Source: Linepithema humile (taxonomy: Eukaryota > Arthropoda > Insecta > Hymenoptera > Formicidae). Taken from it: a DNA stretch of 64,000 nt. This document shows positions 21,757-35,100 of this stretch, in pieces. The stretch lies in contig NC_090128.1 of the NCBI RefSeq assembly GCF_040581485.1, positions 22,688,431 to 22,752,430 on the forward strand, given 5' to 3'. The notes below the pieces were generated by a model. The model was not told where the DNA came from, searched no databases, and saw only the letters and a list, made by a program, of their open reading frames with translations. A program made the position numbers and the translations under genes. The stretch's first letter is position 1. Every line of letters begins with the position of its first letter.

Positions 21757-24700
21757 ATGGATAAACCAATTGTAACTGTGAAACAAGGCAAACTACAAGG
21801 AATCTTTGAAGAAAATGTTCTCGGTTCTCGTTACATCGCTTTTAAAGGCATACCTTTTGCGGCTCCGCCAGTGGGCAAGCTAAGATTTAAGGTAATTTAC
21901 TATCAAATTGACTATCAAACAACTTGTCTTTATAATTTTTACACATTTATTTTTTATACTATATTGCAGCTGTTTAAAAATATTTTATAATTATTCTAAT
22001 GCATTTACATTTCAAAAAATCAATAATGGAGATCGTGCAGCTTTTATTATTTTCACATTATGGTCTCACTTAATATTGAATCGTATTCTACCATTGTTCA
22101 AAATTAGGATCCCGAGCCTCCCGCTGCTTGGGCAGGTGTCCGAGATGCTTCCAGAAATGCTGGCAGTGAATGTATACAATTAACATCATTGCCAAATCCA
22201 ACGTTGATCGGTAGCGAAGATTGTCTTTACCTTAATGTTTTTATACCGGAAAATATATATGGAACAAAGCGGAATCCAGTTATGGTTTGGGTTCATGGTG
22301 GAGGCTATTTTGTTGGCAGTGGCAACGACACTGACAAGCGACCCGATTATCTTTTAGCAAAAGGCGTAATTCTGGTGTCTATAAATTATAGACTCGGTGC
22401 TCTCGGTGAGATTTACTCCAACGAGAGTTGGAGTATCACAGTTTCTTTTAAATAATGCAAATTTCAAGAAATTTTATGTGTTCTATTCTATTCTAAAAAT
22501 TCTATACTATATTTCTGGAAAATATCACGTGTATCTACACTCAAAAAAATGATCTTGCAATAATAGCTAAAATTTTCTAGGTGTAAAAAATTAACTAAAA
22601 CAGATAAATGATTAGCAACTGTTGTGATATTGCATATGTAATTACTTAATCAGTTTAGATAACAGAAACAGAATATATATCTGTATTGTTTGTGAACTTT
22701 AAAAAGAAAGTTTCTCTAAAGCGCCAATCTATATAAGATCAATCACGTGTTAGATCATGCAATGAATAACATTTAGCAATGGTACCTAAATTTTTCAGAA
22801 GTTATTGCTAGAACATTACTGCTATAAATTCTATATGTGACAAACAATGTTTTTACAGATACGAAAAATAGCGATACATTCTTGTTGCGATATCTAGAAA
22901 TCTAACTACATCAGCGAAATATTTTTTTGAGTGTATGATAACATATATGTAGAACGTTTATCGTACGTTGTCTTAAGTACACTTTAAACTTTCAAGGTTT
23001 CTTGAATCTTGATCATGAGATAGCAAGCGGAAACCAAGGTTTAAAAGATCAGGCTGCTGCATTGAAATGGATCAAAGAAAATATCGAAACTTTTGGCGGA
23101 GATTCTAACAATATCACTGTTTTTGGTATTAGTGCAGGTAGTTCATCCACGCATTTACTTATGCTATCGCCGCTATCCAAAGGTATGCGTATAATTTATT
23201 TTTAGCAATAACAAGTAATAATATAACAAAAATATTCTGCTCGAGAATGAAATATTAATATTATTTTACATTTTTCTAGGTCTTTTCCACAAAGCCATTC
23301 TTCAGAGTGGTATAGCTACATGTAATTGGGCGGTATTGAAGAACAAACCGGAAGATAATGGTTTCAGACTCGCATCATTACTCGGTAACGATTCTAAGGA
23401 CCCTGAGAAAGTTGTTGAATTTCTACAAACAGTACCCGCCAGCGAAATCGTCGCGACGCAGTATAAGATTTTTGATCTGGTAAATTGCTTTTTAATAATT
23501 CTACTTTATATTATTTCTAAGTATTGAATTAGCTTAATGCACTATTTAAGAATTTATCTATTTTATATAACCAACGTTATGTTAATGATTGTATTGCTAA
23601 ATACTCAAGATTTTTTGTAGGAACAACGCATTATTAATATCCCATTTAGACCCACGATCGATGAAAAAGCAAAGACACCTTTTCTTCCACGTCCCATTTC
23701 TCAGTTGCTTCATGATGACAATGATATACCAATTATGCTTGGTTCTACTTCTTATGAATATATCATGTTTCTTAAAGGTGTATTAAAAATTGTTATAAAT
23801 TAATGAATTTATATACTATTCCACAAGAAATGGGAAACAATTTTCAGACGCATAAAATCGAGCAATTTTCAAACCACTGAAACTTGGCAAAAAATCGTCG
23901 CAAACAAAAAATTAAAAAAGTATTTAAAAGCTTGAAATTTGTGTTTTTACGTGCTTTAGGCTGTTTTCTAGAAATGATAATTTTTCACCAAATTTTAGTG
24001 GTTTAAAAATTGCTTAATTTTGAGCATCTGAAAAGTGTTGCTTATTTTTTGTAGAGTTACATGTATATTAAATATTACATTTTACAATTATGTAAAATTT
24101 TCAACATAGCTTTGTATTTTTAAAATTAATAACTTATAGATTATTTATCCGCTAATAGATACCAGTGAAAACACTTTAAAAACGCAATACGAAGATTTAC
24201 CACGTAAAATACAAACACTTACGGACTCAGAAGACCCACAAAAAATAATGCAATTGACGGAGCGAGCCAAACAATGGTATTTAAATAATAAGCCGTTCAC
24301 TGAAGAGAATATCCCATCTCTTTTACGACTTCTGAGTGATATTTACTTCGATATCGCTATTAAAACTTTTACGGATAAACGAAGAAAAAGGAAACAGGCG
24401 CCGGCTTATCTGTATAAATTTTCATATATCGGTAACGAGATGACCACCACACGACTCAACGGAAATAAATTAGCTTTATGTGGTAATTTGTGCAACTTTT
24501 TTATAAAACTTTTATGGCTCAGTCAATCTCTGTTTTGAGTTTTATGTAATTGGCATTTTAGGAGCTTCTCATACCGACGAATTGTCATACCTTTTTTACA
24601 TACCTAAATGTAAGGTCAATGATCCTAAACCGCCGGCGGTAAATTCGAAGGATCGGAAAATATTAGAAATTCTTACGACTATGTGGAGTAATTTCGCAAA

Positions 24701-24931
24701 AACAGGGTAAGTATGTATGAATAATGCACGGATGTTGTTAAAAAAGATTGTAAGAATATTTAAATGTACTTTTCTGTCTTTAGCAATCCTACACCTGCCT
24801 TTGATCAGCATATAAATACTATTTGGCCACCAGCAACAGCGGATGCCTTTAACTGCCTAGACATCGGAGATACTCTTCAAGTTTTAACCGTTACTGATTA
24901 CGATTACATACTGCGAGACTCGACGTTATAA
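21757..24931 (+). CDS. Carboxylesterase (type-B, alpha-esterase-like), 530 aa, eight exons
   Basis: An alpha/beta-hydrolase of the carboxylesterase/cholinesterase family that hydrolyses ester substrates; in insects such enzymes act on xenobiotics, lipids or odorants. Exons: 21757-21891, 22108-22405, 22997-23182, 23280-23479, 23621-23777, 24159-24482, 24562-24706, 24784-24931; all phases agree and the sum is 1,593 bp. The visible triad is Ser190 in GISAG, Glu319 in STSYEY and His437 in GASHTDEL. HGGGYFVGSG forms the oxyanion hole and SEDCLYLNVF is the family signature. There is no signal peptide before MDKPIVTVKQGKLQG, which fits the intracellular alpha-esterase type (E4/FE4-like naming). An in-frame upstream ATG exists at 21637, but the later ATG fits the family start. 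Introns 2 and 5 hold small transposons. A plus-strand AATAAA lies at 25324. The gene looks complete and functional. Confidence 0.93.
22538..22933. mobile_element. MITE in esterase intron 2
   Basis: CACTCAAAAAAAT end and complement ATTTTTTTGAGTG, TA on both sides. It makes up most of the 591-bp intron. Confidence 0.65.
23825..24053. mobile_element. Foldback MITE in esterase intron 5
   Basis: Arms containing CAATTTTCAGACGC and CAATTTTCAAACCACT pair imperfectly with the opposite end. Noncoding. Confidence 0.55.
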
Positions 24932-25094
24932 GAGTTGTACGAATGATAATATGTTAACTCATAAAATTTTAATGGTTGTTGGTTTATACACTGTCAGTGT
25001 TTAAAACATTATGTACCACATAAAATAATGAATACCTCTCTATTTGTAGAGGCACTTATCAATATAATTTGCATATAGATATATAGATATGTTC

Positions 25095-25329
25095 TTTATT
25101 TTTCTATGTAAATAATTTATAATACAGATGTTGCCCGTTTTATCTTTACAGTACAACTGCGGGGAAATGTTTTGCAAATAATAATTTCAAATTCAATTGC
25201 ACTTATGTATCCAGTAGAGTATAATACTAAATACAATATCGTTATTTGTTCATGAAATATTATATTTTCAATTATGTACACATTTGTCAAAAATCGCATC
25301 TCGTAACGTAAGGTAAGGTATTTAATAAA
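25095..25329. terminator. Overlapping polyadenylation signals of converging genes
   Basis: Plus-strand AATAAA at 25324-25329 could serve the esterase (stop 24931). Minus-strand AATAAA (tttatt at 25095-25100) could serve Strn-Mlck (stop 25913). If both are used, the two 3'UTRs overlap by roughly 230 bp. No gene is seen between the stop codons. Confidence 0.35.
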
Positions 25330-25912
25330 AGTGCCGATTATATAGCACTAATTACAGAAATTACATTGGAGAAACTTATATATTTTCAGTACAACAAACG
25401 TGATTTTTTTAACTTGTTGGTGCAGTTACAAATAGCGTTTAAATAAATAAATTAAAAAAAAAAAACAGATTAAGAAGCAAATTGTGATACAAAGATTCTG
25501 AGAGCCGGATTTCTCCGCGGACTCTGCGACGCGAGCGACAAAAATTACAAATTGTTCTTTGCATAAATTCTCTATGGGAATGATCGCTCATTCTAACAAG
25601 TGCGTGTCCCTTTAGTATTGGTACGATCTATAATTAATACAAGAGGTAAAAATAATTTGCGTGTTTTAAATGTTAGGAACGAGCAAGTATTATGATTTCA
25701 ACTATATTCAACGAATTGCACATCACGCCCCTATATGTATATTTGCATAAAGAACAATCTTTCTACATATTCGTGACTTCTCACAAACAATGTATTTCTA
25801 TTTCGTTTGAAAATGATACGAAGATCAATCTACTTCGATTCTGCCGTGTATTTTAAATACATTGCATTTTCTTCCTGTATTTGCATTTTGACGTGTATTT
25901 CAAAAGACGTCT

Positions 25913-28900
25913 TTACTTATTCCAGAATGCGAAAGCTTTCTGTATTCTCTCGTTGTGCGACTTTTCAGTGACAATAGCTGCAGAATACGCACGCTGCGCC
26001 GCGGGAATCTGCGAATTGTCCGATTTTGATGTTTCACTTTCCCTTTCGAACATCCTGGCCGTACGACTCACATTTCCGGTTGAGGGAAATTTATTGTGGC
26101 TACGTCCGCTTAATATCCTTGAGTCCGAACTCTCGTTGGCAACTGCAAAAAATTGTGAAATTTTAATATTATTTTATTATTTATGATAAGTGATCGTCAA
26201 TGTTACAAGCAAATTTCATTGCGTTTGCACACACCTTTTCGCACAGGATTAGTTTCACACGAAGCTTTAGTCACATCACTCTTTGTAGCTACCTTGCTGT
26301 CGTCCGTAATGCTTCCGGTTCTGTACGAAAGAGTTTCCTTGTCTCGCGTTAAACCCGTTAAGATCCCCGCCGTTAAACTTCGCCGATTTCCTTCTGTTTT
26401 CAACACTCGTTTACCTTCTCGAAGTTCGTGATCTGCTTCTTCTTCGATGGTGGATACTATTCCAAGTTCGTCCACTTGCAACGAAGAAGTCACCTGATTC
26501 GAGCTGCAATCGCCTATTCCGGAATCGCGTGAATCGCCTCGGAATACTCTGCGCAATGCCTGCGACTTTGAGATCGTGTGTTGTTCTACTTCGAAAGATT
26601 TTTCTATCGATTCTTTGTTCTTTGCTTTATTATTGTTTGACATCAAAATCTCTAGATGTGCTGTGACTCTTTGTGAAATATTTTCCGCCTTCGAAATTAA
26701 CTCGGTATCTAATTTAGGCATTTCTGTTTCGATTTGTTTTGAAAAACCATTCAAATTGCCTTCTTCCTCCGTCGGTGTCTTTAATATCTTTAAGTTCACT
26801 TCTGTCACACATGTGGAGTGCGAACGTGCCCGTGATTCCGCTTCGGCAGAGTTTTCTTCCGCGCTCGTCTCGACATGTTCTGCATCTTCGGCATCTGCTG
26901 CGTCGGCATTAATGTGAACTGATTTGATCTTATCAGAATATTGCAGCTCAATGCTATCAAACTGTTGTTCAAGCGTAGGTGAAGATTCCGCCGTTGTCGT
27001 GGGACTACGTCTACTATTTGCCGAGAGAATCGTCATTCTTCCCAATGCACGAATGGCATTTCCTGTTTTCTGTTAAAACAAATCACGTAGCGCGTGCACA
27101 CTCTGAGCTCAAAACAACGCATACTAAAATTTCTTAAAAAGCAATACCGCAAATTAAAGAAAAATTATGCATATTAAGTAGGTGTTAATGTTATATTCCA
27201 AGAGACGTTATTTGGTTAATAGAATCTGGTAAAAAACACAATCAATATATAAAAACATATTAAATATTAAATAATTAAATGCGATTAAATGTTCACCAGT
27301 TCTCAATCATCAATAAAACATACTATTTTCTCGTTCGAAATTTATCTACTTTACATTTGTGCAATTTTCCTTTTTCATTCTTTTAATGTCATGCAAAATA
27401 ATAATCAGTATAATTTTCAGCAAAACTGCCGATTCATCGATACGCACCTGCCATTTCCGTCGTATGATGAATTTCTTTAACTTTTCCGTCGGCAGAGCTA
27501 CTCTACTCATCGCCGCAGTCTGCTGTGCCATCCACGGATGTTCTAAACATTGTGTAGCCGACATGCGCGTTCTGTGTAAAAAAAAAGCATATTTAATTTT
27601 ATGGGATTAGTCCGTAAATATGAAATAAAGAATACTTACTCTTTCCGTTTGATAAGTAAGCCGCTAATAAAGCTCTTAGCGTTATCCGAAATGGCGTCGA
27701 AAGCTTCATCTTCTAAATCATAGTCCGCTCGTGTAATATTAGCAAAGGTCTCGGCATCATTATCTCCCATGAATGGCGATAAACCGGTTAGTCTACGCAT
27801 TACACGGTCACAATCTATCAGTTAGATATATATTATTAAAAAGATAATGGCTCAAAAATAATCGACACTCACAGAACATAGCAAATTACGCCAACGCTCC
27901 ACATATCTGATTCAGTGCCGATGGGTTCGTAACTTATGATTTCCGGAGGAATAAATTCCGGTGTGCCGAAAAGAACTCTGACCGGTGTGTCCAATTTTAA
28001 AGTTTGAGCCAATCCAAAATCAATCAGTTTAATTTGATGAGAAGTTCGCGTACAACACATTATATTTTCCGGCTGTAAAGTGGACGAACTGTTTAGCACA
28101 TGCACCGCAAATTAATAATTGAAAACAACTCGCAAAATGTCGTACCTTTAAATCCAAATGCACGATGTTGTTCTCGTGCATATATTCGACTCCTTGACAA
28201 ATTTGTCTCATAAAGAGAATACTGTCTCTCTCGGTTAAAGTAAAGTCGTCAGCTACCACTCTTTCGAACAGTTCTCCACCTGAAATACTGAAGAGAAATT
28301 TGGATATTGTAATATTATCAAAATTAAGTTAATATTAGACGATTAAATGTACTTACTATTCCGTGATCAACACGGTTTCGCGAGGATTTTCGTAAGCGGC
28401 AGCTAGCAACAAAAGTTTAGGATGCCTTAACGCGTTCATAATGCTGACTTCTTCGCGCACTTGCTCGCGATCTTTCGCTTTGATCGTTCTAACAAATTTG
28501 GCAGCAAAGTTCATGCCTGTCGTTCGTTCGATGACCTTTTTAACTATGCCGTATCGGCCCTTTCCCAGCTCTTCGAGAATGTCGTATCTTTCGCCGAAAA
28601 GTTTTCCATCTTCCGGCTCCACTACGCGAGCTTCGAAACTCGACTCGAATTCGTCTTGAAAAATAAGATGGTCACTTTATCAGTCAATTAAATTCTCATT
28701 AAATCGTATTTTAAAAAAATACATTTTTGAATAAATAACACATGATTTTTAGATAGTCACCTTCTTCTTCCTCCTGGAACATCGCTTCTCCTTGCTTCGG
28801 AATCCTGACTGGCTCCGACTCCATCCCAGGATCACTGAGTCCGTGGATATTCTCAGCCCGAACGCGAAAACGATAGCTCTCACCCGGTGTGACGGAATTT

Positions 28901-29102
28901 GTTTTAGCTGTAGGTACCGTATGACTCAACGAGTGACAAGACTCGGCGATTACCGTCCACGTGCTTTCACCGGCGCGCTTTGCTTCCACGGTATATCCGA
29001 TCACCGTACGACCTCCGTCGTAAGGAGGTGATCGCCAGACGATCGTGGCCTGACCAGCGCTGAGGTTCACGCTCGGCTTATCCGTAATCGGCTCGGGCGG
29101 GC
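25913..29102 (-). other. Strn-Mlck: Strn-Mlck exons 40-47: FN3, MLCK-type kinase, calmodulin-binding segment and tail
   Basis: Exons: 28761-29102 (FN3 ending in an acidic EEEEG), 28357-28654, 28146-28287, 27873-28072, 27640-27792, 27448-27571, 26235-27069, 25913-26142. All kinase landmarks are visible: Gly loop GKGRYGIV, AAKF lysine, EEV glutamate in helix C, HLDLKPEN catalytic loop (the Leu form typical of MLCK and titin kinases), DFGLA and GTPEFIPPEI. HPWM marks the end of the kinase domain. The autoinhibitory and calmodulin-binding segment KLKKFIIRRKWQ/KTGNAIRALGRM spans the exon 45-46 junction and is nearly the vertebrate smooth-muscle MLCK consensus. The kinase should therefore be active and Ca2+/calmodulin regulated. 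The roughly 350-residue tail is Ser/Glu rich with no recognised domain and ends in AFAFWNK. Confidence 0.93.
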
Positions 29103-32100
29103 CTGAATGGAAAGGAAAATCTTTTCTTACCGCAAATGAGTCACTCGTTATATCCTCCTTTGCGTCGATTTATCGCGCCGAAAAACAAACGTTTGTGGCA
29201 CACATCACTGTGACACACATTTTATCTGCGGTACGCGCGATTAATTTAAATTCCACGGTAATGTTATGGGTTGTCAAAACGCGCACTCGGAGCGATTGCG
29301 TGTGTTTTGAAAAAATCCGTACGTCACTGCGCTACGTCGTCGAGATGCGTCGTTGGAACACTGTTCGCGGACGCGTATATTCCTTCTCACGGTATCTCGC
29401 TGATACTTAGACACACGGCGAACTCAAGGAAAAAGGAAGAAGAGGTGGAGCTGATGCCAGAGGAGGAAGCGCAGGCGGTGGAAGCGCGGGAAGGAGGAAT
29501 TATTGCACGGCGTGTCACATGAGACTGCCGTCTGCCTTGTACGCGAGAGAAGAGGAACTGGACCGTGCAACACGCACTTACGCGCATGAAACAATGGGTG
29601 ATGTCTCGTTCTAAATTGCGTTCGCGAACAGCACGGGCGAACCCTGAGATAACGTTTCCACTGAATATCGTCGATCGGCGTCGCTGATACTCTCCGCGTA
29701 ATTAAGTTTAATTAAGTCAAGGCCGAGAGTCGAGTAACGCCGAGTCACAGCTTAACAGCATGCCATAAATTTTTGGATATACGAATCTTTGTGAATGCAA
29801 ACAATACAAATGAATAGCTTACCTTCTACGGCTAAGCTGAAGAACTTTCGTTCTTTACCCAGTGAATTTTCCACGGAAACCTCGTATTTTCCAGCGTGAT
29901 CATACGTCACATCGTCCAGGATCAGGCAGGATACACCATTTCCGCTGGTTATTTTAGTCTTTTCATTCGGCCGCAGTTCTTGATTCTTAAATTTAAATAA
30001 AAATGTTTTTTCCGCACAGGAAATATGCCAGAGACACGAACAATTAATCAATATAACACAGATAATCTTGATTATTGCCAGCTGCGTACTTGGCTGCACG
30101 AAAAGCAATGACACGATCGGGCTATAAATTTCGATTAACTTTTTCCACGGTTTACACATCTGCTGCATTTTGGTGGGGACTTTACACGTATTATGGGGAG
30201 AAATTGCTTTAGTATATTTCCCGCGGCTGAAGATAAGCAAACGACTATCTTGAATAATTAACAATATTATTTCTGTGAAAATTGTTCACGTTTATTCGCG
30301 TCGTGATAAGACTAATAAAAGTTGTTTAGATTAATGGAATTTGACCGCGCGTATTTACATCGACGTAGCTTGCGTTATATTCGCGAAACAAAGCAACCTT
30401 TGTTGAGAATAGCTTCTGTTACATACATAATCTACTTGTGTGAAAGATCAGAATTATGTAACACGCGTCATTAAATTATTGGAAATGAATATTTCTCATT
30501 CAGCTCGGTTCTTAATCAATAAAATTGAATTGCAAGCAAAAAAAATAAACCTACCACTTGAAGCCACTTGACCGTCGGTTCGGGAAATCCTTGATAAGTG
30601 ACTCTAAGTGCTACCCTGTTTTCTTTGAACACGGTGACGTCAGTTGGTTCTTTGATTATCGTAGCTTTTATCAACTCTTTTAGACACGATTCTGCGTGTT
30701 CTTCATTCAATATGACATTTGTATTCTGACGGTGTTCTTCTTTTCTTGGCCATAACAATCTTGCGGAAGTATCAGTTATAGCTGTCTCGTTTGATGACGA
30801 TAATGATCGATCGTTCGAAAATTCCACATTATTATCTAAATATTTCTCTGCAATTTTGTGCGCTGATAGATCATTTCTAAATTGTGATTTTGCAACACTA
30901 GCATTATTGGAAATGCGTTTCCTTGCTAGCAAAGGAGAAACATGTTTAGTACACGATGCAGTTTGACGAGGAAATGAAGATGATCTGATACGTGTTGGCG
31001 ATTCTTCACATCGTCGCCGATATTTTAACTCGACTTTTTCCGGTAATTGAATATCTTTAAGACTTTTCACAGAATCGTCGAGATCGTATAGCGAATGTTG
31101 CAGTCGCAATTTGGCACTACAACTGATGGACGGACCCTTTCCGTTCACGGAGGCTGTGCATCGAATCTCTCCCGTGTCGCGCGATGATGTGTCACGTATT
31201 CTCAAGATGCTGACGTTGCCATCTTTTTCGATCTTTAAACACACAAATAAATAATTACAAGCAATGTGTTAAATAATGTTTAAATTGTAAGTCTGCAATT
31301 ATTAATTTATTCGTATATTTTACTTTACGTACTTTACAATTCGCTTTTTCTCGAACGTCTTTCCCATTAATCGTCCAAATAATTTCCGTGGTTTTTCCAG
31401 ATTGCACTCGAGCGCAAAAGCAAGCAGTGGCGCCTTTAGCGACGACAGTTGACAGTGGAGTTTTTGTAAATTGCGGTGCCAATTTGGAAGCGTCTTTGTA
31501 GTCTAACGCAAGATATTAAAAGATTAGAACTAAATATACAGGCAAGTGTTCTATATTAACAATATTAAAATCAATAATTTAAGAATTGAAATATAATAAC
31601 GCAAAAACAAATCAAACCTTGCACAGCGAAAAGACTACTGCAGGATGCGACACCGAAATCATTTCGTACGACACAGGTATATTCGCCTGCATCTTGAGGA
31701 CGAACCTCAGATAATCTCAGAGCAACGTCACCATCTCCATATATGATATATTTATAACAATCATTGTCAGGCAATTCGCGACCATCTTTACACCAAGCGA
31801 CTGTGAAAGGAGGTGTGCCTGTAACATTAAAAACAAGAAAAATGTATTTGACTTTAAATCTATATTAATTGACTTTCTCAAAAGCTCAGTGAGGTACAAA
31901 ATTCGAAGAATAAAACCAATTCTACCTGTGACTCCAGTCTGAAATTCGTGACAATGATTCTCCATGACAATCGATTCTTCCGGCAACAATTGCAGAAATC
32001 GCGGTGCACTCTTGTCCGCCATAGATGAATTATGGTTATTTAGTACAGTTACCTGTAGATAAAAAAACGTGATATAATGAAAATTTGAAGGTATAAGATA

Positions 32101-35100
32101 ATATAGAGATACACAGACGTTGTCGATGGCAATACACTGATCGCTTGACTTTGCGTTACCCGCGTTTGTTTTTCAAGTCAAGAGCTCACTCGCCTCGGAA
32201 AAAATGTTGTCTTCCCGAAAGCCGAAATAATAATGAGCGAAACAAGCCCCGCTAGCGATCCGACAACAAATCAGATTATTTGGTGTAATCGAATAAGCGA
32301 TATCTATTACTCGTGTCGAATGTGCGGAAAAAACAAAATAGAAAATAAAATTCTTTACGCGATCTTTAAAACTTTTCAACACATATTATAATTTCATATC
32401 ACATTGCAATAATTTACTGGCCCTTCCACGTCTTAAGCTGCCACTAAATTGCCGAAAAATTCACGCGAACGGCTAACAAAGGCTAACTAAGTGGCGAAAA
32501 TGGCGATTCATTCACCTGACAAGTACTCCTCGTTGACCCAAGGACATTGGTTGCCACACAAGTGTATTCACCCGCGTCACTAGCTTTCACTTTTGTTATT
32601 TCGATTTTGGCCGTCGTACCGTCGAAATATCTTTTTATTCTAGCGGAACGTTCCAACGGCTGTCCGTTTCTGTGGGAAAATTTCATAAATGATATTTTTT
32701 CTCACAGATCTGTCTTGCGTTAAAGTCTCCGCATTTTCACCTGTGCCACGTTGGCGTTACGGTCGGCGTTCCTCTTACGCGACACTCCAGTTGCAGGCGT
32801 CCGTTTACTCTGCTGGTGGTCGAAAGAAGACTGCGATCGAATGTCGGATAAGTTCTAGGTGAAGCGCTTCGTGTTCTGATAGTCCGACTCGTCGACTCAT
32901 ATCGATCTTTTCCAAATTAATTAACAATAAATTAATGGATTTGAAAAAGATTCGTAAGGCAGAAAGGATATCTTTTGTGCGAGATAAATACGTACTTATT
33001 ACTTCGAGTCGAGCACTGGCCTCGATCCGCCCGAAATCATTCTCCGCCGTCACTCTGTAGAGAGCGGCGTCCTCTCGCATCACGTCGATTATCTCGAGGA
33101 TCTTAACGTCATCCCGTTCCTTGATGGTGATTCTCGCGCTTGGTGTTACGATGGTGCCGTTTTTGTCCCATCTTACCCAGGGCGCGGGATGACCAACCAC
33201 GGCGCACTGGAAGCGCACAGTTTCACCTTCCTGGACCAGGCGGTTGTGCGGCACCGCGTAAAATTTCGGCGGGCAGACCTTCGGACGTTTCGACGTGGCG
33301 CTCCGCGGCAGAACTTGCGGCGATCTGAGTTCACGTCCGTCTAAAGGTAATTTTTATCCAATTATCTTTAATATCATTGTTATTTGTTTCTTTGCTTGTT
33401 TTTTTTTATTAGATTGAGCTTTTTCTATTTTAGCTTAAACTTACGAGGGACTGCCGGGGACAAGCTTCTGATTGGAGTCGACCTTGGTGTTGATCTCGGT
33501 GTCGATCCTGCTGACAGCAGACCCACTGGCCTCGTCAACCTTTGGTTCAGTATATTTTCTTTTCCTTCAGGCACTGCAACACATATTCATTCAGATCTTT
33601 ACGAGATACGAAATTTTTCAAGCAGTTTTTGACACACTACATGATCTTCTCAAAAAGAGAAAAAATTGTTACTAATTTTTAAACTTTTTCAAGCTTCTGC
33701 ATATTCTTCTGAGAAAATTATAAGAAATGCGACAAGATATCGTCAGCAATATAATTTTTTATAAAGAAAGATTGTAATTAAATTTGTCACATATCAGTGA
33801 CGAATACACGTCATTAAAAATTACTTATACAAAATTATGATTAACTTGTCGACGTTAATCACATCGGTACTCTTTAAAAGTAGCCGACGATTAGCATGAC
33901 AAATGCGAACATAATTCAAAAGGACGGCTGCGACCGCACGTCTATTTAAAACGCTTTTGTGAAGCGTAGCCGAGAGTTATGTAAAATTACCATCCACGAC
34001 TAGACAGGCTGATGTATACGCTTTTCCAAGATCGTTGTATGCCACACATGTATACTCCCCTTCATCCTCGGGATAAACGTGCTGGATGCTTAATCGCGCT
34101 GTTTCACCGTCGAAATCAGAGGCAAAATCGCCCACCATAGCTATAATCTGACGAAAGAGATATGTTGCGCATTATAGTTCGTGAATCACACATCGTTTAA
34201 TAGAGCATCAGTTTTTTTTTTTTATTACTTTGCCTCCTCGTTCCCAACGAACCAAGGGCGGTTCCGGCGTTGCGTAAACCTTGCACTCTAAAGAAACAGC
34301 GTCGCCGTCGCAACACCTAAGATCTCGCAGATCTCTCTTTACGATTGGCAAGGTCAGCACTTTTCTATAGAGTGTAATGTTTCATTAATGGAATAGCAAA
34401 CAGCATTGCGCATTTAGGTACGACTGAATTTTTGCAATAGCTCACCCGTGAGAAGACTTTTGCGTTTGCTCCTCTTTGCCTTGGCCTGAAAAAAAAAAAA
34501 ATCGTTGGATTAGACTTGCGCGACGTGTTTCGTTCGCGTCTTGAGGCTTACCTTTGGCATAAATTTGTAAAGAAATTACAGCTTTAGCTTCCCCATGGCA
34601 GTTGCGGGCTATCACGGAATACGTGCCAGTAAAATCGATCTTGGCGTAAGGTATTTCCAACCGATATTGTGGCCCTGCACCCACCAACCGAAAGTGAGGC
34701 GCGTCCTTGTAATAGTCGGGCTGCAAAACAGAACTCGTGTGAGATACGTGCGCGCAGAGATCTAAGATTGCGAGCTGCGAGCAGCTGAATGCTGTATCGC
34801 GAATGCTTACTGCCGCTTATCGACGTTTTCGCTTACTTCACACGCGGGAGTTTTATCGCTGACGGCAATAACACGCATAAGCGGACTGCGTGCGCGACGC
34901 TGCGCATTGCCGGGGAAACATAAAGAAGCGATTCAAAGTAACTTGAAATAACGTAGAGACGATTTAGACAACGTTGCCACAACGTCAATCATTGGCGGCG
35001 GATCTAAGCGCGCGAAACCATAATAAACGACGAAGATATATCGGCTTGGATGACGCTTAGCGTGTCCTCGATCGTGACCATTACGTGTGATGCGTGATTC

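Noticed and set aside
29195..29587. Overlapping ORFs on both strands in the GC-rich intron 39
   Set aside because: Both are products of GC-rich composition; flanking exons splice over the region in phase.
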